Assembly (NCBI GenBank): GCA_031761405.1
Contig: JASEVX010000010.1
Coordinates: 28,142,363-28,206,362 of the forward strand
Reading direction: 5' to 3'
Origin: Serripes groenlandicus
Taxonomy: Eukaryota > Mollusca > Bivalvia > Cardiida > Cardiidae
DNA length: 64,000 bases
The translations under genes were made by a program, and so were the position numbers. Of the stretch, positions 46,498-60,910 are shown piece after piece (positions within the stretch are counted from its first letter, which is position 1; every line of letters starts with the position of its first letter). The notes beneath the pieces are model-generated. The model ran no database searches. It was not told where the DNA came from and saw nothing but the letters and a program-made list of their open reading frames with translations.

Positions 46498-49400
46498 ACG
46501 TGAATGACGTTCAATATGTTGAAACATCGTAGAAAAAAATCGTCAATTATAACTGAATAAGTTTTGAGATATATACTCGTACAAACAGGATGTATATCGT
46601 GAAAACATGTATTCATACCATGTTTTTTTTAGGAATATTGATATTGCATTGTTGTTGTGCTTTTTGATTTGGTCAACGAATATCGAAAAAACAGGATTAG
46701 TCAATGCGTAGGTGACATAACCTGAAAAGTGCAAGTTTACTCTCAAATTTGCTTGTGTCTTAAAAGTTAATGAGTCCTAATGTCTATTAGAATACCCAGC
46801 ATTATATTTTGATGATTCGATATTATTTAGCCTACTAGGTTATTTGATTTGCGATGACAATTAAAGCTCCTCGATTACTCCAATTTAGGCTTTTCACGAG
46901 TGTCATTGTGGGTGGTTTAAATTGAATCTTGCTGTATTTTTTTTAATTCATGCTTGTTTATTCAAATAGCTTTGTTCTATATAAATTCTTTTCAAATATC
47001 GAGTTTTTCCGTAATGAAAAACATGCAATTTGTTTTTTTTAAAAAAAAAGATAATATAATTTTGAATTTGTTCGATTACGATGAATTCTTAGAATAACAA
47101 CATTTTGAGTTGAAATATATCTATCAAGTAAATGTCGTCTGCAGACACAACCGGAACAATATTGAACTTACCTGTTCAAATATTAGATACAAATGAAAAT
47201 TAGTTATCTGTTGTTTGTTGTAGAAATATGTTTTGCTACAAAACATAGGAACGTCAATGTAAAACAGTGTATACACTTACATACTTATACAACGTTCATA
47301 ACAGCTTTTTACTGAAAGCATTTAACTCAAATGGGAAGGATCGAGATAAATTGTTCTTGTAGCCATAGTATTTGCTCGTTACCTATGTTGTATGCAATCA
47401 GGTTATATAAAATACATCCACCGCAACAGCCAAGAATTCGCTAGGAAAAAAATCTAGTTTTGAACTTGAGGTACTTGTACATTGTATTCCTTCCTTTTTA
47501 GCTATCTGTATTTTTAGCTATGTGTATGTGATGTTGTGAATGTGTTTGGAATTGATAGTTTGGAGAGTATGAACTTGCCAATCAAGTGAAAGCAGGGAAA
47601 TGCTATTTCAGACTGGGCCCGGCTTTTGCGGGATGCAAAACCTGATACACGCTTTCAAGTAAGTTGATCTTTCTTTTAAGGGTCATGATCAGAGTATTTC
47701 AATAATAAGTCTGACAGGTAGCATTATTCAGTGAATCAAGTGTATCAAATGTATAAAATAGCTTTAAGTTTGAAAATTGAGGCGCTTGAAATATATAACA
47801 TTGAAATAAAGAAGGACTTATAAATTAGTAGTCTTCGTGCAATAGTGCATATATTTAAAAATGCAAACTCGTGTATTCAGTAACTCTGTAGAAGCTGTTA
47901 GTTTGTTTTAAGTTGATATCAAAACACACATACAAGAACAACTGGCTCTTAATTGATGGAAACCTTAATATGTTCTAAATATCGACATGCCTTCAATGAA
48001 TATACCAAGCTTACCTCTGATAATGATATTTACCAATAGTATTTTATGAAAAATGACATGTCACATTCCTATAAATAAAACAAGCCTTCGCCTAAGCTAA
48101 CCTGTTTACATTTGATGATAATTTGTTTCATAATCATTACGAAAAATGACGTTTCACATTTCTACAAATGAAAATAAATGACAGATTAATAACAGACTTA
48201 AAGTTAATCTCTGAAATTAGACAATCAGAGCTATATCCGAGCGCTTTAGTGAATCATTTCCCCTGAAACGTGAAATTATTGAACATAGGAGTTTTTACAC
48301 GTAAAACAAAGTTTGTTTATATGTTAGACACTCCTTCAACTATTCCTTATATAATTAAGCAGATAAAACTTACAAAAACGTACGATAAACGCATTAAACT
48401 TTATAAATGCATTCTCTCTAAAGCAGAGGCAATATTATTTCTACCACGTGGCATCTTCAGGAAATGAAATATTTTTTTAGAACGAATCGCTAGAACAAAG
48501 GTTTACAACTCTGCGTCCATTTAAAAACAGTATCTATAAGTTTATTTCAATGATACATTGCCTTTGTAATTTCCAGAGAAGGATGGTTTTAAACCATATT
48601 GAGTTGTTCCATAAACATTGCCATTTCACATGACCAGATTAGTTGACAATGTTTCAGCTATGTTATATAACAAGTAGAAAATGTAAATTCATTTCGTTTA
48701 TAACGTTTGCTTACAAAATATTCAGTACACTATTTAGACATTAAATTTGTAAATATAGTGAAAAAAGTTCAAACTAAGTTTCAAAGCAAATAGCTCAACC
48801 CATTTATTTCCAATCGATCTCGAAAACGGTTGTAGCATGCACAGCAATATTGTGCATGTTTAAAGACAAACATCAATCTTGATTCTCACATATAAAATGA
48901 GAAAAGTCGGAATGTACCAGAAAAACACACGAAGTGATATCCAATGTACTTCCCTGTTTAACCAATACAGTATTGACAAATCGACACATAACTACGTAAG
49001 CAATCTTATTTAGATAAATAAAATAGATCCAAGAAACTGGTCGTTATGTTGATAAAGGCGCGGTGTCCTATTGCGTATTTGTTTTTAGCCGATATTCTAA
49101 TTTGTTATATATATTTAAATGTACAAGTACCTTTAAAAGATAAGTTATGATTTGTTACGTCTTTGCCTAAACATTAATAACAATAAAAGTTGTCTCTAAC
49201 ACGTAAACATCCTTGAAAATCATCACTCCATTTAACAATCTACATTTCGTACACGTACAGGTAGTTTAGATCCATTGCAATAACGTCACGTTTTGTGTCT
49301 ATATATGATATTTGTTGAACAGAGGTGTATTCATATTACATTTTTCCGACGTATAATCCGTTTCCGCCAATCAAATTGCAGCATTTAACAAATATAAAAC

Positions 49401-49657
49401 CCAGTGTTCATTGATAATTGTCATTGTAAAATTGGAGTCGGTTTATATTTAACATGTTACTGCAGGGAGAATAAACATTCAGGTTTACAATTGAACAATG
49501 AGCCATTAAAGAGATTGAAGGGAATTATTTTACTTAAATTCCTCTGATAAATGAATAGTTTCTTTCTCCTAGCGCTCATTATTCCACTTTTTTTCTTCTT
49601 CAACTCCTTTTTCTTGGACTTTTTGATACTTCTATTTGTATAAATAATATTATCATG

Positions 49658-49660
<3 letters not shown>
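46498..49660. other. copy B body, non-coding
   Basis: Aligns with 16030-19080 of copy A. A 65-codon frame at 48270-48467 (17752-17949 in A) is kept in both, but it lacks an ATG and most differences change the amino acid. Confidence 0.6.
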
Positions 49661-49702
<42 letters not shown>

Positions 49703-49703
49703 T
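49661..49703. repeat. (ATT)n microsatellite
   Basis: About 13 ATT units. Copy A has only a short, broken version near 19080-19112. Confidence 0.9.
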
Positions 49704-49989
49704 TTACTGTTATTTCGTAAGCTTTTGGGAACGTAACCAAATATTAAGTCTAGCTCATAAGCAGTTCATTAAGCAGTTGTATCTTTGGAATTGTCCGACA
49801 TATTCAATTACGCGTACGTAAACGAAATTTGGAAATTTGGAAAGTTGCCAAACAAAATGTCGAATTCGTAAAGCATTTGTATTTTGGAATTATGCCATAT
49901 GTAATAACATAAGTCCTGTGTTTGTATTCATAATGCTTCATCAGATAGCTTCTGTTCCTACGTAGGTCTCAAACAGGGGTAGACAATTT

Positions 49990-50735
49990 CACCTCTGCTT
50001 TTTTCTCTCTTTACTGAAGATCTTGGACTGTATCTCATGGGAAATAATTATTGTGGCTTAACAATAAAAGATATTACTATTTTACTGGTCCTCTTTGCAG
50101 ACGACATGCTGGTGTTAAGTGAAACCATCAATGATTTACAAAACAGTCTCAATCACATTTACCAGTGCTGTAGTAAATGGGGATTAGAGGTTATTACGGA
50201 CAAATCAAAAGTCGTTGTTTTTAGGAAACGGGGTGGTTTAAGGGAAAATGATTTTTGAACATATGATAATGAAATTATAGAGATAGTGAATGGTGTTACA
50301 TATCTTGGAGTGACCTTCAATTATACAGGCTCGTTCAGTTTAAATCAGCAGGTTTTGGCAGACAAAGGCTTAAAGGCGTTAAATGATTTAAATAATAGAA
50401 TTCGGTAATTTGACTTTGAAACCTCAACCATTTTCCAACTCTTTGATGCCTTTGTAAGTTCCATCCTTGGATTTTCAAGCGAAATTTTGGGGTTTACCAA
50501 ATCATAGGAATTAGAAAGGATACATTTAAAATTTTGTAAAAGAATACTAAATGTGAAACATCAATATGCAATGCAGCCGTTTACCGTGAGCTTGGCAGAT
50601 ACCCATTATATATAAACAGATACTCAATAATGATTAAATATTGGAGGGAAATCTTGTCTACTGAAAACATCATCACATTGTATCGCACTACAGTTGAAAA
50701 CAGTGAAAGGGTGGCAACTAACTGGTGTACTAATA
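49990..50735 (+). pseudogene. LINE reverse transcriptase remnant, copy B
   Basis: Same insertion as 19421-20705. LFADDMLVLSETINDLQNSL and KWGLEVITDKSKVVVF are intact, then a stop at about 50256 where A is open. GVTFNYTGSFSL follows in another stretch. The C-terminal third is missing because copy B changes to unrelated sequence at 50736. Confidence 0.88.
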
Positions 50736-50780
50736 ACGAGCACAGCTCGTTTTGAGGTATTACCTTAATTAGGGGAAATT
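50736..50780. repeat. hairpin ACGAG-CACAG-CTCGT at a second TAATA junction
   Basis: AACGAGCACAGCTCGTTTTG starts exactly where B departs from A, and matches the left-end word of the 5.5-kb insertion. It is probably one end of a related element whose other end was not found before copy D. Confidence 0.6.
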
Positions 50781-50793
50781 TCCTATATTCATT

Positions 50794-51873
50794 ATGGAAA
50801 AAACTTGGGTGCAAAGTTACCACGGCCCAGCTCATGAAATCCAAATGAAATTACATAGAATAAAGCAGGGAACCATGACCGACATTTATTCATATCCGGC
50901 CGACGTCACATCCGTCCAAATCAAGCTGGAAAACCAAAACCTATCGGCTACGAGGTACTTTACTTTAGGTAAGAATTGTTATCTCTCTCGTTTTCGTAAC
51001 ATATATTAACACAGACAATTTCATTTTAGCGTTCTTGTAGTCAAAGATATAAGATCTAGCTGTATTGTAAATCTGAATGGTTTGCATTCATTGACGGATG
51101 TTCCTGGCGATGGGATAACTGTCTGATCGAAGATGCTCTTCCTGGTAAATTTGTTTCACTCTCAATGACAATGCTTCGCAGACCTGCTAAAGTCGTCAGT
51201 CCTTCTCACAAACACTCCTTTGGACGGTCAAAGATCGATGCAAAAATTGGTTGAACATACACCCTGTGGCCCAACTCAGAGACATGTATTCATGTCTCTG
51301 CCCAAATACACCAAAACAATGTTCATGTGTATGACAGACAACAAATATAAGATGAAAGGTGGGATATTTTGCCATTAAACTGCAAAAGTTTCTTTTAACT
51401 TCTCTATTCCTTTATTCTAGCTATCACTATTTGTTTCGTTAGTGATCCGGAACTCCCACGCTAACTGTATGATGTAAGAAATAAATATGACCCTATGCAT
51501 AAATATCACTAAAATAGCGCATAAGAAAGTAAATCTATTTTTAGAAGTGTTCTTCGAAGTTCTGGAGTGAAGATTGTTTACACATTTAATGAAGTAATAT
51601 CTTAAGTTTATACTACACGGCATCCACTTCATTGTTAAGTAGTGAACACATTTGCCATGTGGACGGAATATTTAAGACTTATGGCTAATCAGTTAAAACT
51701 AACATCTTTTTAGACTAAAAGAACCCAAGAAGAAACGTCCCCAGTGTATTCAAGAGACATATCGGGTGTCAAAAAAGGGAAGTTTGAACAAGTTTTCTAA
51801 AAGACTTGACTGGAGACAAATATCCGTGGCCGAGATGGATTTATATGGGCATGCCTTGTGCTGTCTGTTCTGA
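50794..51873 (+). CDS. possible two-exon gene of unknown function (108 residues)
   Basis: Exon 50794-50968 starts with ATG (MEKTWVQSYHGPAHEIQMKL), has coding-like composition and ends at a good GTAAGA donor in phase 1. A later open segment, 51722-51873, starts after an AG in the matching phase (EPKKKRPQCIQETYRVSKKG), continues with LNKFSKRLDWRQISVAEMDL and stops with TGA. Joined, they give 108 residues with a basic PKKKRP cluster that could be a nuclear signal. The acceptor lacks an ideal pyrimidine tract right before it, and other exons may intervene. No family recognised. It may be a partial gene carried by the DNA that replaced the LINE tail. Confidence 0.35.
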
Positions 51874-51956
51874 ACAAAATTTAAAAGAATGTTTTTACAA
51901 GTATGTAATAATCAAAAATGAATCTTAACAAGGCACATTGTCTGTCAGCATGGTAG

Positions 51957-52476
51957 CCAGAAATCTCGACCCAAAGAATTCTCGACCCCAGTTTTAGGCG
52001 ACCCCATTATCGGTTAATATAGGTGTGAATAGATGGTTTAACAGACAAGTGTCGTAAACAAAAGCGGTAAGATGCTTGACTGAGTATTGATACTTAATTA
52101 CCTGTTTATTGATTATTTAAATGATCTTGATGTGTTCTAAATAGTTAATCTGCTGTGGATGACTTTGAAAATATTTGGTGAGAAAAGGAGAATAAGTATA
52201 TGACAGGTTGGATTCTGGCTAAGGTATAGTTATATTAATGAATTAGGAAAATTGTGAAAAAAGGAGGAAATGTCTTCTATCAAACAATACTTCAAATCTT
52301 AAGAATACTTTGAAAACCATAATATAGGATAATTTATAACAATGTTAAAACATACATCATTATTGCATTAATCATTATCTAAATGTAGTGATTATACAAC
52401 AACAAAAACATCATCCATTCACACATATATAAACTGGGGTCGACTATTCTTATGAAATTGGGGTCGGGAGCTCTGG
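51957..52476. mobile_element. 520-bp element with about 40-bp inverted ends
   Basis: Left CCAGAAATCTCGACCC ... TCGACCCCAGTTTT; right AAACTGGGGTCGACTATTCT ... GGGGTCGGGAGCTCTGG. The two are inverted versions of each other with small gaps. The interior is AT-rich and non-coding, consistent with a MITE. Confidence 0.7.
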
Positions 52477-53712
52477 AAGCCGTCATGACCACTGCAATGC
52501 TTTTAAAAAATCCACCCTGCAGCTAAACATCATTCAAGTAAGTATAAAACATATTGCAAAACAGTTAAATCTTAAGAATTGGGAAATGCACAATTGATTT
52601 TAATTTGAAAGCATTGTGAGAAATATAATTGTATATTGTCAACAATTTGACCTTTTATCACAATGCTTTCAAACATCATATGCTGTAAGATGAAATGTCA
52701 TCTTCATAAGATAAACACAAATGTAAGTTTCATACCTTCTGGTGTATTAAATTTAACAAAAATATCTTTTTATATAGATATAATTCTTCTGTATCATCAG
52801 TAATTATAATAATCATATGTCAATTAAAATGTTGATTTATCTTTGATTGTCATCAATATTTGTATAAACCCCTCAATGGCTACTTTTTCTGAACACAAGT
52901 GGGAATTGGCCCTTTTCAAAAAATCATAGTTCTAATTAAGCATCTTAAATGAAAAATGTATAAAAATACCAAAATATACCGGAATCCTCAAAATGTAGCG
53001 AGTTTTTAAAAAAAATGCCCAAAATAACTGAATAAGAATTCAGTGAATATTGGGATTTTCCACACACATTGGGCAAGAACTGGTTGTATCTCCAGGACAT
53101 TGAGCGTGATTAAAATAAGATTAAAGCTTGTTTAACAATTGATGTAAAACAGATAAGTTTAAAGTCATTGATTTAAAGGAATAATCCAGATAAGACTGCA
53201 CAGAAGTACAAACTGGTCTAAAACAAAACTGGTTGCAGAATCCAAAGCTTGACTTTTTGACATAACTAATATACATGTATATTGTTTTCGATTCTGGTCT
53301 AATTTTTAAATATAAGGCTATTTAAAAGGAAATAGTAGAAAAAGGTATAAATAGTGTTTATAATACAATTCTTTAATTTATCCTTTTATTTTATATAGAG
53401 ACACTTTTATTTGCAGTTATTGTCTGATGTCATTTATTAAAACAGCAGTCAATCATATTCTGCATCAATTTTTTTTTTAAACAGAATGGGTTTAGAACAA
53501 TCATGGAATAATAGTTCTTATGGCGATTACTGGAGAGGCAATTCATATAAGCAGTTAGTGATATACCCCTTGGTCATTGGTACCTGTCTATACACTGAAA
53601 ATATCATGCATCTTTGACTGTGGGGTAAAATTCATTCCTGCATAAACATCAAAACAGTAAATGGAAAGAGATCAACCTGTACACTCATGGAATCACAGCT
53701 GTTATGGTGATA
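52477..53712. other. no gene recognised
   Basis: AT-rich. One diverged foldback MITE centre at about 52605-52695 (GAAAGCATTGTGAGAAATAT ... TTATCACAATGCTTTCAAAC). Nothing else supported. Confidence 0.4.
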
Positions 53713-53774
53713 ATTAAAACGGTTACTCCCCTTTCAAAGTGTAAATAGCTGTATTATTTTAATATTAGCCTGTA

Positions 53775-54020
53775 TCATTATACGTCGCTTTAAAAGAAAA
53801 GTTATCTCATGGCCGTTTCCTGGGTAAGTTTCCAGTACTACTGATCCATTTATTATGGCACCAACCACCAACCAGTCAGTCGTAATGCTAAACCCGCAAC
53901 CCTGAGCGCCAAGACGGGCAGCCATTAGTACAGTTTTGAAAGAATTCTGTATGACCTGGCCGGGGATCGAAAAGCAATTTTCCGATCCCGAGAGGGACGC
54001 TCGACCACTACACCCTCAAC
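53775..54020 (-). mobile_element. tRNA-derived SINE (copy D)
   Basis: CTACTGATCCATTTATTATG, AACCCGCAACCCTGAGCGCC and GGCCGGGGATCGAAAAGC; head towards 54020. Orthologous to 23145-23400. Confidence 0.75.
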
Positions 54021-54420
54021 GTATTAACGTTTTTGAACCTAAAATACATCCAAGTTAAGAAATATCATTTGTTTTTGGTGTATTGTATGACGTTTTCAAC
54101 AGTATTTCTGTTCTGTACAGGTAAAAGGAACAGTTCTTCGTGATCCCTTGATGAAAGCACCGGTAGTAGGCTAGGAAATGAGCATTGTCGTGTTTTGCTT
54201 GCCGAGATGAGCGCTGCTCTGTCCACTAAATCGAACAGAACAATAGTTGACTATAAGAATGATATGTAATGCTAGAATATTCGATGAGTAATCCTTGGTT
54301 ATCATCGATGACTGGACTTTATATTGCATACAACCACAACTTATTGGACAACCAGTTTATAACCAAACCAAAGCACAGTCCAAAATAAAAAGTGGAATAA
54401 CAAGACATGTATAAAAATAA

Positions 54421-54617
54421 GAGCCGTCCTACAAGAAATCATCATTGTGGAATCCGTGCAGTCTAATCATGGACGACACATTCCGTTTCAGGGAGATAGA
54501 GGTATAGAGTAATGATTCCTGAAACAGAACAATCCACTGGAGGCGAACAGTAGATGCTTAGGCTGGTCCGGGTCGATGCTTTACGCAGACACTAATGGTT
54601 TTCTCGCGGAACGGCTC
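54421..54617. mobile_element. 197-bp GAGCCGT-family MITE (copy D)
   Basis: Left GAGCCGTCCTACAAGAAATC, right TTCTCGCGGAACGGCTC. The interior is the same as 23750-23929. Both ends intact. Confidence 0.82.
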
Positions 54618-55558
54618 ATATGACATTTATTTATCGTAGAGGCTTCCAACTTCGTGATCTACCTTAGTTCCTGACGTCATTATTTTCATAACTTTATCCA
54701 ATGACTTTGTAAATAGCAGTTAGTTGAGAAGTGTGTGACCTTTTTCAGTCATCTTGTACTCGACAATGTATTTTATTTTAATGCTTATGATCACGAACTT
54801 AGATATATCCCGACAATATTGGTAGCATTGATTCATTGTACTTATTGAGGAGTTCAGAACAACACTGCGAGTATGGGTCAGTAGCTTTACGTGGTGGTAC
54901 ACAGAATGTTTGGTTGGTATTGCTTAACAACTTTAACCTGGTCCTTAGATATTTATTTGTATCATCACACCACTGACACATTTTCTATAAAATGTGGCAA
55001 TTGTTTTATGAAGTACTTTGTACAAATGATATGATTAATCATGCACGGTTAAGATTTAATGAAAATACACGTGTTTCATCATAAGGTGTGACATTCTTGC
55101 ACAAAGGTCAGAATCAGGTAAATATTGTGAAGTTATAGTTCCTGGGTCCAATTCCACCAACCGTACCGCTACATATGTAGGTAATACTTTTTTTAAAAAT
55201 ATGTAAAATCATATTTCATCATTTTGTTTCCCTACCAGTTCGTTAAACATGAAAGGTGGAATGTGTTTAAGTAAATGACTAAGTTGACATAAATAGCTAC
55301 CTAATTGACTTACAATACTTGTTAAGAAATGAAATATGTTTGCCTTTTTATTAGGAAAACAAAATGATGAAATATGTTCTTATTTATTGAAGTATTACTT
55401 AGTTATAAGTATCGTTGTTGGAACGATACAATCTCGCACTATATATAAACGTATCTCCAAGTGTGCTGATGTTACATTTTTATCCGTAGATAATTTCAAA
55501 GCAGACAACTCTTAGAAAAGAGCGTGGTGTAAACTGTTTGAGATATTGACATGAAATA

Positions 55559-55739
55559 TTAACCCTTTCCCACATACAACAGACGACTGGAATACCTCCG
55601 TAAATGAGAGTTTAATTATAAAATAGAGCGCTAAAATGAGAAATTGCTCATTATGAGAAATTTCTCCTTTTGTCACAATGTTTTCAAAAGTCGTCTGCTG
55701 TAAAGGGGTCAGAAAGCGTCTGTATGTGTGAAAGGTTTA
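55559..55739. mobile_element. foldback MITE, both halves (copy D)
   Basis: TTAACCCTTTCCCACATACA and ACAGACGACT at the left; centre GAGAAATTGCTCATTATGAG; right CTCCTTTTGTCACAATGTTT, AAAGTCGTCTGCTGT, GTGTGAAAGGTTTAA. Shows the family consensus best at its left end. Confidence 0.78.
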
Positions 55740-56589
55740 ATTGGACATTTGCACCGCGTCTAGCAATTTTAGGAGCTTATTGACCCTGCGAACAATGACG
55801 ACTACGGTCAGCATGTGCAGTGGCGCAGTCTCACGAGAGACTTCACTGTCTGCACGTGTGTCAAATAGACTCGATGCATATTCTGACGAAAACACTATCA
55901 GCGTATCTCCCCTACTTATACGTGTATACAACTTTAGATGATTCCAAATCGGGGAACGAATCAGACCCCAAACGGCATGCCACGGCTAACTTCTGTATCG
56001 CAGTACTTCCGCATATCCATGCAAACCCATTTGCACTCATCTGTAGTATTAATACATACTACTTTTAATACATCTACAGGTCGAATTACACCAAAGAGTC
56101 CCTGAACAAAACAAGCATGTGTAGAAATGAGTGTATACATTCACCAGAATGCATCGGATATATGGCAATGCGTTAATATACATTGTAAATATACATAAGA
56201 TGCACTGGAAATGTTTGGTTTGATCATTTTTTGTTATTTTAACCTTGTCTGATAGTGAACAAATAGATTATGTTATAACCCAGTGTTGGCCCAACCCGAT
56301 AGTGTGCAAAATTGCGGGAACCATGTTCGCGTTATTTCTGTCTTGCATAATACATTACCCCCTTTTTTATAGCTAAGAAAAAACTTGTTTCAATGATATT
56401 AATTATGTCCCACCTATAAACATTAATTGGTGTAAACTGACCTAGATCTGAAAGAATATTTGTCTTTTTTCCCTAATGTATACATATCATAAAAGTTATT
56501 AAACAATCAATATAACATGTTGCCATTTCTTCTTATGCAAATCATTTACAAAATATACATTTACATTTATATAATGATATTACAGGAAA

Positions 56590-56690
56590 GGGTTTAACCC
56601 TTTACCACAAGTAACAATTCTACCCTTTACCACATGTAACAAATCTGCAACATACCCTTTACCAAATGTGACATATCTATAGCATTCGAT
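56590..56690. repeat. repeated foldback-family end
   Basis: TTTAACCCTTTACCACAAGT followed by two further copies of CCCTTTACCA(C/A)ATGTAAC. It looks like tandem copies of one terminus. Confidence 0.55.
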
Positions 56691-56965
56691 TTTGAATAAA
56701 CAGAACAGAACATAACATAATTTTATTTGCATAAAATAAACACATATTCATAGCCAAACTATGGAGACTCTCTATAAATTAAAGCATACGCATGTATGAT
56801 TAAACGGAGCAGATGGACAGGCTGAATCTAAATCTTCACTGATCAAAAATGCCAACGTGCAGCTTTTATAACGGACGGGCTCCAATAAGTATTTGGCTTA
56901 AGTGTTAAATCGCCTTTTGGCATGACAGGAACAGGTATTTACTTCGGCTATACGTCAGTGCTTAC

Positions 56966-57038
56966 CTGGGCGTCTTCTTGCGTTTTAGCATCGTTAGTGA
57001 CAATGTAGTAAAAATCCACCAGCCAGAAGGACATACCG
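56966..57038 (-). pseudogene. possible C-type-lectin-like exon with a frame break
   Basis: A 73-nt segment sits between a good acceptor (GTGTATTCCAG) and donor (GTAAGC). One frame begins VCPSGWWIF, another ends YYIVTNDAKTQEDAQ. Together they resemble the start of a C-type lectin domain (CPSGW ... CYY ... A). No single frame holds both, so either one base has been lost or the match is accidental. It lies on the same strand as the CCP exons and downstream of them. Confidence 0.25.
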
Positions 57039-59900
<2,862 letters not shown>

Positions 59901-59924
59901 CATTACAATCTATGATTAGGGACA

Positions 59925-60075
59925 GGCCGTCCGAGGTTTGATCCTTCTAGCGGCGGTCACGGTTTAGCGCCCTAGAACAAGGCGTAGATCTTAGCACAGT
60001 ACTGGTTTGTGACCAAGGCTTAAATGAACGTGTTCTATTGCCATGGTAAGTTATTGTTGAAACCGTCGTAAACAC
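59925..60075 (+). mobile_element. SINE fragment
   Basis: GTCCGAGGTTTGATCCTTCT (B box, plus), CTTAGCACAGTACTGGTTTG and GAAACCGTCGTAAACACCCA at the 3' end. The head is truncated. Confidence 0.65.
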
Positions 60076-60135
60076 CCAATAATTTGGAACCAATAATGTT
60101 GGTTGAGTTCTAGACAATTTACAATTAACACTTAC

Positions 60136-60330
60136 ATGTACACACAGTAATAGGATCCCAGTTGCCATCTGACACGCACACCATCGTGGATATGCCATTT
60201 GTCAGAAAATGGTTATCATCGCATGTTACTGTCAGCTTTGAACCAACAGAAAACCGTTCGTCGATGAGTTGACCATTTTGAAAGTTGGAGGTTATTCCAT
60301 TCTGTATTGCAGCTGGAGGCTTACATAACG
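60136..60330 (-). CDS. Sushi/CCP domain exon
   Basis: A 195-nt exon, phase 1 on both sides as usual for CCP exons, with acceptor TTACACCACAG and donor GTAAGT. It encodes LCKPPAAIQNGITSNFQ, a central VGSKLTVTCDD and VCVSDGNWDPITVC: four cysteines and the conserved Trp of one complete complement-control-protein module. Such modules occur in secreted and surface proteins (complement-like factors, selectin-like lectins, adhesion proteins). The parent gene runs on the minus strand. Another CCP exon end lies at the right edge of the window. The protein cannot be named from one module. Confidence 0.88.
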
Positions 60331-60550
60331 CTGTGGTGTAATACAAAAGAGTACTGTCTTGCAATTTGGGTATGGACCATCTGCGTACAGTGAATACTCA
60401 AGCGAGCCTGTGCATATGCACGTTCGCACCAGAGCGTTCATTGTCCGTCTACTTGTTATTTAGTTAAAGATGCATATTTTGACAGAACTCTAGCCCCATC
60501 AGTCTTACACTCATTTGACTTTTTTTATGATACCATTAAGGAATGTAAAA
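60312..60550. repeat. local duplication, unit 1 (includes start of CCP exon)
   Basis: GCTGGAGGCTTACATAACGC, CTGCGTACAGT, GATGCATATTTTGACAGAAC and CCCCATCAGTCTTACACTCA are repeated in the same order at 60656-60910. Confidence 0.8.
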
Positions 60551-60655
60551 ACAAAAACATAAAAAATATAAAGAAATTCTTCAGTCATGTGAAACGTGAA
60601 TGCATATATCTTAGCCCTGAACTGGTTTGTCACTAAGGGATCATAAATGTACTTC

Positions 60656-60910
60656 TGCTGGAGGCTCACATAATGCTGTGGTGTAATTGTAATACAAAAT
60701 AGTAATGTCTACAATATGTATTACTGGTTTGTCTTGACGCATCTGCGTACAGTAAAGACTTAGGCAGGCATATGATTACGCACATTATCACCAGTGCATT
60801 CACTTTCAGTCTACATGTAATTTATTCCAAGATGTATCTTGTGACAGAACTCTGACCCCATTAGTCTTTACATTCATTTATCTTTGTTAATGATCCCATT
60901 AATGAAAGTA
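60656..60910. repeat. local duplication, unit 2, with truncated CCP exon
   Basis: GCTGGAGGCTCACATAATGC, CTGCGTACAGTAAAG, GATGTATCTTGTGACAGAAC and CCCCATTAGTCTTTACATTC. On the minus strand the exon start reads CACAG then LCEPPAE and is lost after about 25 nt, so this unit holds only the 5' tip of a CCP exon. Confidence 0.78.

Larger units (their letters stand above)
36473..50735. repeat. segmental duplication, copy B
   Basis: Partner of copy A. It is longer because it holds two SINEs (39626-40178), a 5.5-kb insertion (40284-45750) and a 345-bp foldback element (46147-46491) that A lacks. It lacks A's 12450-13790 element. B ends at TAATA (50735), where A continues into the LINE tail. The 101-codon frame at 36621-36926 differs from A at about eleven sites, over half amino-acid changing, so it does not look constrained. 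Confidence 0.9.
53713..56485. repeat. segmental duplication, copy D
   Basis: Partner of copy C. It lacks the MULE block and the MITE at 27219, and keeps a complete GAGCCGT MITE and a complete foldback MITE that C has in damaged form. Confidence 0.88.
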
